Positions 7,975 through 16,835 of a DNA stretch of 64,000 bases are shown here, piece after piece. The notes under the pieces were generated by a model that was not told the DNA's origin, searched no databases, and was given only the letters and a program-made list of their open reading frames with translations. A program made the position numbers and the translations under genes. Numbering within the stretch: the stretch's first letter is position 1; each line of letters starts with the position of its first letter. The DNA lies in contig NZ_BAGE01000053.1 in the NCBI RefSeq assembly GCF_000308675.1, positions 237,340 to 301,339 of the forward strand, read 5' to 3'. Source of the DNA: Nocardia paucivorans NBRC 100373 (lineage in GTDB: Bacteria; Actinomycetota; Actinomycetes; Mycobacteriales; Mycobacteriaceae).

Positions 7975-9297
7975 TCAGGTGCGCACGATGCCCGCCGCCC
8001 GCGCGGCGCGCAGCCAGTCGGGGAACTCGCCGAGCAGCCGCCGGTACAGGTCGGCGTCATCGATCCGATCTATATCGTCGACGGCGAAGAAACCGGCGTT
8101 GTCGACCACGCGTCCGTCCATCTCGTCCAATCGGCGCAGAATCCCGTAGTCGGCCTTACCACCCATGCCCACGAACTGCCAGAAGGCCGGCAACGCCGCT
8201 GCCTTCCGCATCAGGGCGGCGATTGCGGCCTTCTTGCGGAAACCGCCGTCGGTGAAGAACAGCACCAGGGTGGGTGGGTCGCCCACACGCAATCCGGTGA
8301 TGATCTCGTTCATGATGGGGATCTCGTCATTGACCCCACCGATCGCGGCGTAGTCGATACCTCCGTGGATGCCGGACAGATGCAGGTAGGTCTCGCACCA
8401 CGTGTCGGTGCGTTCGACGGCGATCTCCGGAAGTTTGGCGAAGCGCATCGCGTACAGATAGGGCTCGAGGAGGCCGTCGTCGTCGAGTTGGATGGCGACC
8501 GGAATCATCCGCTGTACCACCCGACGCACCACCCCCTTCCGATACAGCTTGTGCATGCTGCCGGTTTTATCGATCACGAGCACCACACGCGCCCGAACAT
8601 CGCCCGCCCCTTTGCTCATCAGGACCGTCGCGACTTCCCGTTTGCGCAGATCCAGTTTCCGGCGCTTCTCCAGGGACAACACCGCCTCCCCGGGCACGGT
8701 CCGGATCGGCGGTGTGGCCGGGGAGACCTCGGATTCGGGTCGATACGCGGGGTCCGGCGCAGAGTTCCCGGATGCGGGTTCGTCGTCGACGACCACACCG
8801 TGATCGGTGACCAGCGCGGCGAAACCCCCGGCGTATCCCTGTCCGACGGCGCGGATCTTCCATCCGGCACCACGGCGATACAGTTCCAGCGCGATCACCA
8901 CGGACTCGCTGCCGAGCCCCTCGATCCGATAGCGGTACCGGGCCCGCCCGCCGGGCTCGGTCACGGAGGCGATCGGCGGCGGGATCCGACCGAAGGTGTT
9001 CGTGGGGTCGTCCAGGGTCGTCACGATCCGTATCTGCGCGATATCGGCGGGTACGGCGGCGGTCGACACTTCCAGAGCGGCCGGTTGTCCCCCGGTTCCG
9101 GGCCGTAGCCGCACACCGGGACCGGTCGGTTGGTTGTAGAACACGAAATCGGCGTCGGAGCGGACCTTGTCGCGGTCGTCGACCAATAGCGCGCAGAGAT
9201 CGGCGAGGGCTGCGACCTCCACCGAGATCACCAGGTCATCGATCTCCAGCGGACCGTTCTGTCCCTTGACCAAAGACATGGTCGCCGTCGTGCTCAT
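7975..9297 (-). CDS. TerD-domain protein fused to a von Willebrand A domain (TerF-like tellurium-resistance family)
   Basis: A 440-residue two-domain protein. Residues 1-190 form a TerD/stress-protein domain starting with the typical SLVKGQNGPL; TerD proteins bind calcium and belong to chemical-stress and phage-inhibition systems. Residues 235-425 form a VWA domain whose metal site is VIDKTGSM (residues 241-248), a DxTxS variant of DxSxS, with a later LFFTDGG. The ATG at 9297 has AAAGGACGA upstream; the second methionine at residue 7 matches many TerD starts and is an alternative. No other ter gene lies nearby, so this is a stand-alone member. It is followed by a TesB remnant on the other strand. 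Confidence 0.88.
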   Translation of the reverse strand: MSTTATMSLVKGQNGPLEIDDLVISVEVAALADLCALLVDDRDKVRSDADFVFYNQPTGPGVRLRPGTGGQPAALEVSTAAVPADIAQIRIVTTLDDPTNTFGRIPPPIASVTEPGGRARYRYRIEGLGSESVVIALELYRRGAGWKIRAVGQGYAGGFAALVTDHGVVVDDEPASGNSAPDPAYRPESEVSPATPPIRTVPGEAVLSLEKRRKLDLRKREVATVLMSKGAGDVRARVVLVIDKTGSMHKLYRKGVVRRVVQRMIPVAIQLDDDGLLEPYLYAMRFAKLPEIAVERTDTWCETYLHLSGIHGGIDYAAIGGVNDEIPIMNEIITGLRVGDPPTLVLFFTDGGFRKKAAIAALMRKAAALPAFWQFVGMGGKADYGILRRLDEMDGRVVDNAGFFAVDDIDRIDDADLYRRLLGEFPDWLRAARAAGIVRT

Positions 9298-9365
9298 CGT
9301 ATTCGTCCTTTACCGCGGGAAGGGGGCCGGATCACCGTAACCGTCGCCGGCAACGGCGATATCCG

Positions 9366-10013
9366 CTATCCGGTATCCCTCACCCCGAGAGACCGGGAGT
9401 GTTCGAGGTAGGCGACGATCGCGTTCGTCAGCCCCCGCCGGGCCTCGTCCAGGTCGGTATAGGTGCCCAGTTGCCGCTCCGAGACGATTCCCCGCATCGC
9501 GCCCGGCAGAAACGCGGCCACCTCGCGCACCCGGGCGGGATCGACGTCGAGGTCGGCGAAGGCCTTCTGGCAGGCGGCCTCCCATGCCTCGCCCCAGGAG
9601 AGCAGTTCGGCCGCGGTGCGCGGATAGAGCCGTTCCAGTTCCGCACGATCACGAGGTAGCGCGGTGCGCAGGGTTTCGATGGCTCGGGAATCGGTCGAGG
9701 TCAGGCCCCGGTACAGGGTTTCGACAGTGGCGGCCACGCGGTCCCGTAACGGCGCTCCGGCATCGAAGACGACCGGAAGTTCGCCGCGCCGTTCGGCGGT
9801 ACGCCGCAATACCGCCGACCAGAGCCCATCGGCATCCTGAAACTGGTATTTTACCGCGCCCCAGGTGGCACCGATCTCCTTGGCGATGCGATTGGCGGAA
9901 ACAGCGCCCGGTTCGCCCGAGGCCAGTGAGCGCAGAGCGGCCTCCAGCATGCTCTCGCGGGTGGCGTGGCCACGCCGATTCCCACGTCGTCCGCCGGTAG
10001 CCGCTTCGGTCAT
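9366..10013 (-). CDS. TetR family transcriptional regulator
   Basis: A 215-residue TetR repressor. An arginine-rich N-terminal arm (GGRRGNRRGHATR) precedes the helix-turn-helix at about residues 40-62 (AVSANRIAKEIGATWGAVKYQF). The C-terminal part is helical and has no recognisable ligand signature. It lies 68 nt upstream of, and in the same orientation as, the TerD-VWA gene, and it is divergent from the broken Rieske gene at 10213, which may have been its former target. Confidence 0.88.
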   Translation of the reverse strand: MTEAATGGRRGNRRGHATRESMLEAALRSLASGEPGAVSANRIAKEIGATWGAVKYQFQDADGLWSAVLRRTAERRGELPVVFDAGAPLRDRVAATVETLYRGLTSTDSRAIETLRTALPRDRAELERLYPRTAAELLSWGEAWEAACQKAFADLDVDPARVREVAAFLPGAMRGIVSERQLGTYTDLDEARRGLTNAIVAYLEHSRSLGVRDTG

Positions 10014-10212
10014 CTTTCGGATGGTAGCGGTGTCGGTTCGTTCTCTTGCACGGTTTGTCGGGGACGGCCCCGGTGAGGGCGCGGCCGAAGACCACGCGCG
10101 CCAATTTCACAGAACCCACTGTCGTGCTGCCGGTAAGGCATTACCACCGCGACTGCGGGCCACCGGCCGGATCCGTATCGGCAATCCGTCGGCGGCGAGA
10201 GGACGGCAGACC

Positions 10213-10909
10213 ATGGCCAAACCACCGTTGTCCATGCAGCCCACCGGATGGTCCCAGGTCGCGTGGTCGGCCGAGGTCGGCATCGGCGGGGTTCGCCGCA
10301 TGAAGTATTTCGACTGCGAGATGATCGCCTGGCGAGCGGGTTTCGGCCCGGTCGCGGTCATGAACGCCTACCGCGAACACCTCGGCGGCGCCCATCCGGG
10401 CCACGGCGGACGGATCGAGGACGAACGCATCGTCTGCCCGTCCCACGGATGGGAGTGGAACGCCGAGGGCCGCAATGTCCGTATCCCCTATGAGAACCGA
10501 CCGAACCCGGGCCGCCGCATCCGCAGCTATTCGGTGGTGGAACGCAAGAAGGGCATCTACATCCGGCACGACTACATCCGGCACGACTACATCCGGCACG
10601 ACTACATCCGGCACGACTACATCCGGCACGACGTCCATGGCCGCGCCCCCCATTCCGAGGTGCCGGATGCGTTCACCGGACTCGCCGACGGAGCGACCGC
10701 GGTCGACTACTACCCCGCCTTCGGTCGGTCCACGCTCTACCGGGAACGCCTGGAACTGCACTCGCAGTACGTCCTCGAGAACGGCGTGGGTTTCGACCAT
10801 TTCAGGTATGTGCACAAGGTGGCGCTCGCACCGAAGTTCACGTCAGGATTTCGACGCGCCGGTGTCGTATGTGGACTTCATCATCACCTTCGCCGGCCGC
10901 TTCAGGTGA
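10213..10909 (+). pseudogene. Broken Rieske-type ring-hydroxylating oxygenase (KshA-like N-terminal half)
   Basis: The frame opens with MAKPPLSMQPTGW and a Rieske domain, but the first iron ligand motif CxH reads REH (cysteine to arginine) while the second, CPSHGW, is intact. A 15-bp tandem repeat at 10561-10632 inserts four extra YIRHD units where homologues read roughly IWHDVHGRAPH. The text then continues through VLENGVGFDHFRYVHK, the start of the mononuclear iron domain, until a frameshift after PKFTS. The next frame continues DFDAPVSYVDFIITFAGRFR and stops at 10909. The C-terminal third of a normal ~380-residue enzyme is missing and overlaps the end of the opposing ArsC-like gene. Confidence 0.8.
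10561..10632 (+). repeat. 15-bp tandem repeat, about 4.8 copies
   Basis: ATCCGGCACGACTAC is repeated four times without mismatch, followed by a partial fifth copy (ATCCGGCACGAC). It encodes (I)YIRHD units inside the broken Rieske gene. The perfect identity of the copies indicates recent slipped-strand expansion. Confidence 0.97.
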
Positions 10910-11570
10910 CCGGACCCAGTTCGGCCACCAACTCGCCGACCCGGTTTGCGAGCTCGTCGCGAATGGGCCGGACCGCCTCGATATCCCGGCCCCGGGGATC
11001 GGGAACGTCCCATTCGCGGTAACCGATCCCCGGCACCGCCGGGCAGTCGTCGCCATGGTCCATGGTGACGATGACGTCGGCGACCCGTGCCATCTCCTCG
11101 GTCCACGGCATGGGAACCTCGTCGCCGATCTCGATTCCCACCTCGCGCATCGCCGTGACCACCACCGGGTCGATATCGCCCACCGGGTCGTCACCCCCGG
11201 ACCAGGCCACCGCACGGTCACCGACCATCCGGTTGAAGAATGCGAGCGCCATCGGCCCGCGTCCGGCATCGTGCTCGGACAGGAACAGCACCATCGGCCG
11301 CCCCGCTCGGGCCCTACCCTCCACCTCGGCCAAGGCGTGCAGACGTTGCCGGGCGACCCGTTCGGCCGACAACGGCGGGAGTTCGGTGATATCGGCGTGG
11401 GCACGGATACGCCCGTAGGACGAGCTCAGAAATTCCTCGACCGTCTTCCGATCGAATACGCCCGCGAATTCGCGTTCCAATCGATCCGCGGCGGATCGCA
11501 GGGCGGCCCATCGATCGAGGGCGGGTTCGCCGTGCGGGTGGACGGCATTCGGGGCGGGGTTTTCCGTCAT
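10902..11570 (-). CDS. ArsC-type (low-molecular-weight phosphatase fold) protein lacking the catalytic cysteine
   Basis: A 222-residue protein with an N-terminal three-helix segment (about 15-85) as in actinobacterial ArsC proteins, and a low-molecular-weight phosphatase-like domain from about residue 92. In active enzymes the loop is C-x5-R; here it reads LSEHDAGRGPMA, so the nucleophilic cysteine is serine, and the asparagine and serine of the usual HNAGRS are also changed. The rest of the fold is preserved, including TMDHGDDCPAVPG and the WDVPDP segment. It is therefore probably catalytically dead or repurposed. It lies 106 nt downstream of the membrane-protein operon, in the same direction. 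Confidence 0.78.
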   Translation of the reverse strand: MTENPAPNAVHPHGEPALDRWAALRSAADRLEREFAGVFDRKTVEEFLSSSYGRIRAHADITELPPLSAERVARQRLHALAEVEGRARAGRPMVLFLSEHDAGRGPMALAFFNRMVGDRAVAWSGGDDPVGDIDPVVVTAMREVGIEIGDEVPMPWTEEMARVADVIVTMDHGDDCPAVPGIGYREWDVPDPRGRDIEAVRPIRDELANRVGELVAELGPVT

Positions 11571-11676
11571 GATCGTTCCTCTGTGTCGTGAAGGCCGAGC
11601 ATCGGTCCGATCGGCGGTCGACCGAAAGCCGCGGTCGGATCGCCGTCACCGGGGGTAGTGCCCATATTCTCCGATC

Positions 11677-13011
11677 TCATGCCTCGAACAGCAGGTAGAG
11701 CCCGGTGAAGGTGAAACCGACCATGGTCAGCATCAGGGCCAGTTGGCCGGTCAACCGATGCGCCGGCGGCAGCAGGCGCAAACTGCGGTCGTGGGCCGCG
11801 GCGACGCCGAGGATATGCCCGAGCACCACCGCAAATACCTTGATCGTGCCCAGTAGCGCGGGATGGGTGGACAGCACGTAGGCGACAGCGCGGTCCCCGA
11901 GGCCCGCGATATTCCATCCCCGCTCGAGTGGGTCCGCGAACAGCAATACGGTCGCCTGCCCCTTCTCCACCAGGAAAGTGAGGTAATGGGCCACCACATA
12001 CCCCGCGACGATCGGGGTGAGGCTGTGCGCCAACCGGCCCGGCAGCAATGTGCGTTCGGCCGGTGTGAGCCCACCGGTGGCACGGGCCGCGATCGTGAAC
12101 ACCCCGCCGACCACCACGATGAATCCGAGCAAACCGAGGGTCTCGACCACGGTCGGCAGAAAATCCGCCACGGTCTCGGTATCGGCCATCAGCGTTCGCC
12201 AGACGGGGAACATGGTGAAACTGTCGAAGGCGGTGGAGCCGAGCAGGGTCGCGGCCACCGCCACCGCCCCGCGCCGAGTCGGTGTCCCGGCGAGATTGGC
12301 CAGTGGTGAGCGCAGGACGAGTTCACCGGTGTCGCGGCGACCGAGCGGGCAGAGTCCGGCCAGCAGGGTGCTGTACACCTCGATCGGGTCGGCGTGCTCG
12401 GCCCACCGGGCGCCGAAGACGACCAGCCCGAACAGGGTCACGAGCAGATATCCCACCAGCCAGGTGGTCACCGCCGCCACCGCACCGGGGTCGGGGTACA
12501 CCAGTTCGAGCCAGACGAAGGAGAACAGGCCGAACACGGCCGGCCACTGCCCCCACGAATCCGGATAACGCAGGACACCGCGATCGGGTGGACACCGCCG
12601 CATCCGGCAGATCACCCGATGCACCGCCCGCGTCGGGGACACGATCTTCCATACCGGTCCCACGACGAGCGAGGCGACCGGGACGCCCACCCACAGGAAG
12701 ACGTAGAGCACCCCGGGAACGGGGTTGCGGCCAGGGTCGGCGGACCCGAACAACGCCACCGCGAGCACGAGCGCGGTGGCGCCCACGCTCACCGTCGCGA
12801 TCACGGTGCGCGCTACCGCCGAGTCGACGACCCGGGTGACGACCGTCGGCAACGGCCGGCCCGGCGACCGCGGATCCAGTCGCGGCGAACGCCAGGCGAA
12901 GAGCAGGAGCGCGAACGAGAACGTCAGGGCCCATGCCGCGCCGACCAGGGCGTACGAGAACGGAATAGGCAGGTCGGTGGCGCCGCCCAGCCCGTGTGCC
13001 AGGACCGTCAT
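11677..13011 (-). CDS. Polytopic membrane protein of unknown function
   Basis: A 444-residue integral membrane protein with roughly ten to twelve hydrophobic segments (for example residues 20-40, 70-90, 104-122, 155-175, 182-205 and 405-425). I do not recognise a catalytic motif; some relatives carry the legacy name fenitrothion hydrolase, which I treat as unproven here. Two histidines in transmembrane context (VAHYLTFL, LGHILGVAAAH) could bind metal or haem. Its ATG overlaps the stop of the lipoprotein gene by four bases (ATGA), so it is the last gene of a translationally coupled operon. Confidence 0.8.
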   Translation of the reverse strand: MTVLAHGLGGATDLPIPFSYALVGAAWALTFSFALLLFAWRSPRLDPRSPGRPLPTVVTRVVDSAVARTVIATVSVGATALVLAVALFGSADPGRNPVPGVLYVFLWVGVPVASLVVGPVWKIVSPTRAVHRVICRMRRCPPDRGVLRYPDSWGQWPAVFGLFSFVWLELVYPDPGAVAAVTTWLVGYLLVTLFGLVVFGARWAEHADPIEVYSTLLAGLCPLGRRDTGELVLRSPLANLAGTPTRRGAVAVAATLLGSTAFDSFTMFPVWRTLMADTETVADFLPTVVETLGLLGFIVVVGGVFTIAARATGGLTPAERTLLPGRLAHSLTPIVAGYVVAHYLTFLVEKGQATVLLFADPLERGWNIAGLGDRAVAYVLSTHPALLGTIKVFAVVLGHILGVAAAHDRSLRLLPPAHRLTGQLALMLTMVGFTFTGLYLLFEA

Positions 13012-13430
13012 CCGCGAACGAGCAGTGTCGCCACCGTCCGACCGACCTTGTGCAGTTCGATCTCCACTCGTCCCGGGACGTCCACCGTGAAGCGGAAACG
13101 TTGTCCGGCGCCGGCGGCGACGGGGAAGGTGTGCTCGGGGGTCGCATGCACGTGCAGTTCGTCCTCGACGTCACTGTCGACCACGAGTTCGACGGGCCGA
13201 CCCACCCGAACCTCCTGTCGGGTATCGGCCGGACTCACCGTCCCGCCGGCGATCCGCACCGGGATGATCAATGCCGCCTCGTCGAGCGCACCGGACGCCG
13301 TCGCATCCCGGCTCGCCGGTGCATCGGTCGGTCCCGTCCGTCCCGACTCGCCCGTGGCACAACCGGCCGCGACCAGACCGGCCGACAGCATCAGGACGAG
13401 AACGGCACGACGATGACGTGGGCAGGACAT
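13008..13430 (-). CDS. Lipoprotein with a possible cupredoxin-like domain
   Basis: A 140-residue lipoprotein: signal peptide with lipobox LVAAGC, then a Ser/Thr/Ala-rich linker, then a small beta-rich domain (about 55-140). The domain contains ELHVHATPEHTF and ends RVEIELHKVGRTVATLLV, a pattern like cupredoxin domains that handle copper, although the classical cysteine ligand is absent and binding is unproven. The ATG at 13430 overlaps the previous gene's stop (TGATG); the earlier TTG is less likely. It sits between two membrane-protein genes with overlapping ends, so the products probably form one envelope complex. Confidence 0.8.
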   Translation of the reverse strand: MSCPRHRRAVLVLMLSAGLVAAGCATGESGRTGPTDAPASRDATASGALDEAALIIPVRIAGGTVSPADTRQEVRVGRPVELVVDSDVEDELHVHATPEHTFPVAAGAGQRFRFTVDVPGRVEIELHKVGRTVATLLVRG

Positions 13431-13615
13431 CAATCCTCCTCGATATCACGCTCGGTATCCGGGTGTTCGCTTTCGTCGTCGGGGCCGGCCCGGCGGTCCC
13501 GAAGGGCGATGTACACCACCACCCCCACGACCACGAACGCCGGCAGGAAAGCGGGTACTGCCAGCAGGACCGAATGATCGGCGAGCACGTCCACATGCTC
13601 GGGATACCCGGTCAT
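13430..13615 (-). CDS. Small single-span membrane protein
   Basis: A 61-residue protein with one hydrophobic helix at about residues 15-36 (LLAVPAFLPAFVVVGVVVYI) and a charged C-terminal tail rich in Asp and Glu. Its ATG overlaps the upstream stop (ATGA) and its stop overlaps the downstream ATG (TGATG), which is strong evidence that the gene is real. It may be a small subunit or an assembly factor of the surrounding membrane complex. Confidence 0.8.
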   Translation of the reverse strand: MTGYPEHVDVLADHSVLLAVPAFLPAFVVVGVVVYIALRDRRAGPDDESEHPDTERDIEED

Positions 13616-15471
13616 CGGACGGAGGCCGCCGGCTGTGTCACCGCCGGATCCCGGCGCGGGTACCGATCGCCGATACGCGCCGCACCCCAGGACAATGCGG
13701 TGACGAGAATCAGGCTGCACACCAGCACCACGAGTGAGGCCGCCGTGAACAGCCAGGCCGGATGGTCGAAGGAGCGTTCCCGCTGCAGAACGGTGATCTC
13801 GGAGACGAACGGTCGGGTGAATGTGGCGGGCGCGGGCACCTCCTCGGCGCCGATACCGGGATCGGCCGCCATGTAGATCGGCAGCGCGGTCAATGTTCGT
13901 CCGTCCTGGAGGCGCAGCACGGTCTTCCAGCTCCCGTGGACCGGTACGGGTTTCGTCGATTCGTAGTGCCCCCGGTCGATGCGGCGAAGCCGGTCCACGA
14001 CCAGACCACGTCCGGGGTTGTCGCTGTCGGCGCCACCCTGCCAGGACAGGATCTGTAGCCATTCCGGATCGTCACCGACGAGATCCTCCGGTGTGAGCCG
14101 GATATCGGCGAGCACCATACGCCCCGGAAAATCGGTTTCGGCCTCACGCAGCGTCACGGTGGCCGAGGCTTGTTCCGGTACATCGATGATCAGGCCGTTG
14201 GCGATCGCCGCCGCCACGATCACCACGGCGGCGACCATGAGACCGCGACGTACGGGCGGACGGGGTAGCGGCTCGCCGCGAAGCACGGTGGCCAGCAGCG
14301 CACCCACCACACCACCCGCGATCCCGGTGGGAACGGCCATGACCAATAGCTCCGGCCACATCCCGGCGGGCCACGGATCGACGAACACGGCGGCCACCCA
14401 CAGCGATTCGAGCCACAATCCCACCGTGGCGGCGGCGAACCCGCAGAGCGCGCCCCACAGGAGCGGCCGGCGGACGAGCGGAAGCAGTGCGAGTAGTTCC
14501 ACCACGAGCGCGATGCCGAGATAGAGCGGGAAGACATTGCGCGGCGCGTCGAGGATCGGGCCCCCGACCAGGAAGGCCACCGCGGCTCGGACCGCGGTCG
14601 CGAACGCCACCGCCACCAGGGTGCTGCCCACCCCCAGGACGAGACGCGCGGCGACGAGGGCGACGGACGCGGCCGCCACAATGAGCAGGGGCTGGAGAAC
14701 GAGCCGGAACTGCTGCACCCCGAAGTCGTATTCCACCTGGAACACCGACAGCCCGATCAGCAGGCCGCCGAAGGCGAAGGCGCGCAGCACCCACATGAGG
14801 CGTCCGCCCGGCCGTTGTGGATCGGGCCGGTGGTGTCGACCCTCGTGTTCCAATAGCAGCACCCCGACCAGGGACAACCCGGCGCCACCGATGAGCATCA
14901 GATGGGTCGGCCCCCACAAGGTGACGTCCTGACCGAACATTCGGTGCCACAGATCGTCGAGAGGGAACCCGATCAGGGCGTAGAGTCCGGCGCCCGCGAT
15001 GAGAATTCCGCCGACCGGCGCGTACCAGGTGCGGGTGATCCGAATGGCCGCGGGACCCGGTTTGTCGTCCAGCGGCAGCACCACCGCCGTCATCCCGGCC
15101 GTGAACAGGAAGAACAGCCCGACGAGGATGAAATAGTGGGCCGGATTGGCCAACGGTCCCTCATCCCGTCCGTCCCCCACGTGCAAGGAGACATCCCAGA
15201 TGAAGCCCAGCAGTGCGGTGAGGATCGTCGCGAGGAATAACGCCATCGGCAGGGCCGCCCAGCCCGGCCGGTTGAAGACCTGCCCCAATCCGTCGGCCAG
15301 CCGCCCCAACCAGGCGATCCGGCGGGTGCGGTGCAGATATCCCACCCAGAGCAGCACCAATGCGACGACCCCGGCCGAGCCGGTCATGATGGCCACCTGG
15401 TCGAGGGCCGCACCACCGCCCTCACTGCCCTGCGCGACCCACACGGCCCTCGCGTCCACGGTGTGGAGCAC
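13612..15471 (-). CDS. Large polytopic membrane protein of unknown function
   Basis: A protein of about 619 residues with an N-terminal block of some twelve transmembrane segments, an extracytoplasmic soluble domain (about residues 440-580) and a final transmembrane helix. Conserved-looking histidines occur at membrane edges (SLHVGDG, NPAHYF, DLWHRMFG, GPTHLML). I know no matching family. The GTG at 15471 is chosen because GAGGGAGG lies eight bases upstream; an ATG at 15486 would place that ribosome-binding site inside the gene. It is the first gene of an overlapping operon with the small membrane protein, the lipoprotein and the second polytopic protein, suggesting a metal-linked envelope complex. 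Confidence 0.8.
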   Translation of the reverse strand: MLHTVDARAVWVAQGSEGGGAALDQVAIMTGSAGVVALVLLWVGYLHRTRRIAWLGRLADGLGQVFNRPGWAALPMALFLATILTALLGFIWDVSLHVGDGRDEGPLANPAHYFILVGLFFLFTAGMTAVVLPLDDKPGPAAIRITRTWYAPVGGILIAGAGLYALIGFPLDDLWHRMFGQDVTLWGPTHLMLIGGAGLSLVGVLLLEHEGRHHRPDPQRPGGRLMWVLRAFAFGGLLIGLSVFQVEYDFGVQQFRLVLQPLLIVAAASVALVAARLVLGVGSTLVAVAFATAVRAAVAFLVGGPILDAPRNVFPLYLGIALVVELLALLPLVRRPLLWGALCGFAAATVGLWLESLWVAAVFVDPWPAGMWPELLVMAVPTGIAGGVVGALLATVLRGEPLPRPPVRRGLMVAAVVIVAAAIANGLIIDVPEQASATVTLREAETDFPGRMVLADIRLTPEDLVGDDPEWLQILSWQGGADSDNPGRGLVVDRLRRIDRGHYESTKPVPVHGSWKTVLRLQDGRTLTALPIYMAADPGIGAEEVPAPATFTRPFVSEITVLQRERSFDHPAWLFTAASLVVLVCSLILVTALSWGAARIGDRYPRRDPAVTQPAASVR

Positions 15472-15700
15472 GGATACCTCCCTCATACGAACAGTAGGTG
15501 TAACGGACGGTATCATGAAATCGGTTCACATTGGTTATATGTCGGAATTTTCGGCGGTCGGAGTATTCTTCCAGTTCATAGGCTGTTGAACCTCGAATTC
15601 GGTAAACAGTCGTGCACCGTACCGATTCCCGACTACCCATCCCCATACCGAGTCACACAGCGGTTCGGGTGCGCTTCGCGCGAGTTCCCATGAGTTCCCC

Positions 15701-16462
15701 ATGAGTATCGATATCCGGGTCTACGCCGAACTGAACGATTTCCTTCGGCCCGACGCGCGCTACACGGTGCTGCGGCGCCCCTTCCGTGCGCACCAGACCG
15801 TGAAGGATGTGCTCGAAGCCGTCGGTATTCCGCATACCGAAGTGGATCTGGTGCTCGTCAACGGCCATCCGGTGGATTTCGCGCACCGCCCCACACCTGG
15901 CTCCCGGATCGCCGCCTACCCCGTCTTCGAAACCCTGGACATCGGTCCGGTGACCCGGGTACGCCCGCACCCGTTACGGGAGCCGAGGTTCGTCGCCGAT
16001 GTCAATCTCGGCGGCCTCGCCCGTCTCATGCGGCTGATGGGCCTGGACGTGCTTTGTCCGTGGACCGCCGACGATGCGACACTCGCCCGGATATCGGCGG
16101 CCGAACACCGGATCCTGCTCACCCGCGACCGCGGTCTTCTCAAACGTCGCACCGTGACCCACGGCGTCTACATCAGGGCTGATCGACCGATCGATCAGAT
16201 CGTCGAGTTGATCCACCGCCTCGATCTCACCGGCCGCCTGGACCCATTCGCCCGCTGCCTGCGCTGCGGCGGCCGAGTCGACCCGGTCACCAAAACCGAG
16301 GTGGCGGATCGACTGGAACCGCTCACCCACCGTTATTACGACGATTTCCGCCGCTGCCGCGACTGCGGGCAGATCTACTGGTCCGGATCGCATCGCACCC
16401 GGCTCGACGCCACGGTGGAGACCATCCGCGCCGCCGTCACCACCCGCACCGGCAGCGGATAA
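15701..16462 (+). CDS. Mut7-C RNase domain protein with N-terminal ubiquitin-like domain
   Basis: A 253-residue protein. Residues 1-85 look like the ubiquitin-like Mut7-C-associated domain (IRVYAELNDFL, VLVNGHPVDF). Residues 95-245 match the Mut7-C PIN-fold RNase: FVADVNLGGLARLMRLMGLDV, LLTRDRGLLKRR, and a C-terminal zinc ribbon, CLRCGG and CRDCGQIYW. The catalytic aspartates of the PIN fold (D in FVADVN, TRDRG) are present, so it may cleave RNA; the target is unknown. Just upstream of the ATG the sequence GAGTTCCC occurs twice. It is divergent from the membrane operon. Confidence 0.88.
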   Translation: MSIDIRVYAELNDFLRPDARYTVLRRPFRAHQTVKDVLEAVGIPHTEVDLVLVNGHPVDFAHRPTPGSRIAAYPVFETLDIGPVTRVRPHPLREPRFVADVNLGGLARLMRLMGLDVLCPWTADDATLARISAAEHRILLTRDRGLLKRRTVTHGVYIRADRPIDQIVELIHRLDLTGRLDPFARCLRCGGRVDPVTKTEVADRLEPLTHRYYDDFRRCRDCGQIYWSGSHRTRLDATVETIRAAVTTRTGSG

Positions 16463-16835
16463 CCGTCATCGGGCACCGACCGGGAACTCCACCCCCGTCG
16501 ATCACTGCGCGGCCTCCGCCCGGCTTCCGAGTCCCGCACCTGCGGTGACGCGGCCGGCACCGGCGGCCCGACCGGCCCGATCCGGCGCGTACGCCGGGGT
16601 CGACGGTTTCTTCGATGCGCTCATCTCGTATATCCGGTTCCGGCACGGACCGTCGGGCGACTCGGGCCGGGTCACCCGAATTCCACCGAACTCGACCGGC
16701 ACGAAACGATACCAACAGCGAAATATATCTCTCTCAAAATAAGAATTTCACTCCAGCAGGCGAGCGGGCGACGGTAATCCACATCTCGCCACCGGAACCC
16801 GCATCGAAGTCCCTCACCGCTCCCGATGCGGTGGA
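16463..16835. other. Intergenic region, no confident gene
   Basis: The right half is AT-rich (near 16710-16750) and could hold a leftward promoter. A 66-codon GTG-initiated frame at 16502-16702 on the minus strand is possible but has no recognisable domain and no convincing ribosome-binding site, so I do not call it. Confidence 0.3.

Noticed and set aside
10561..10632. Tandem repeats considered as a CRISPR array
   Set aside because: The units are adjacent 15-mers without spacers and encode a repeated peptide; no cas genes are present.
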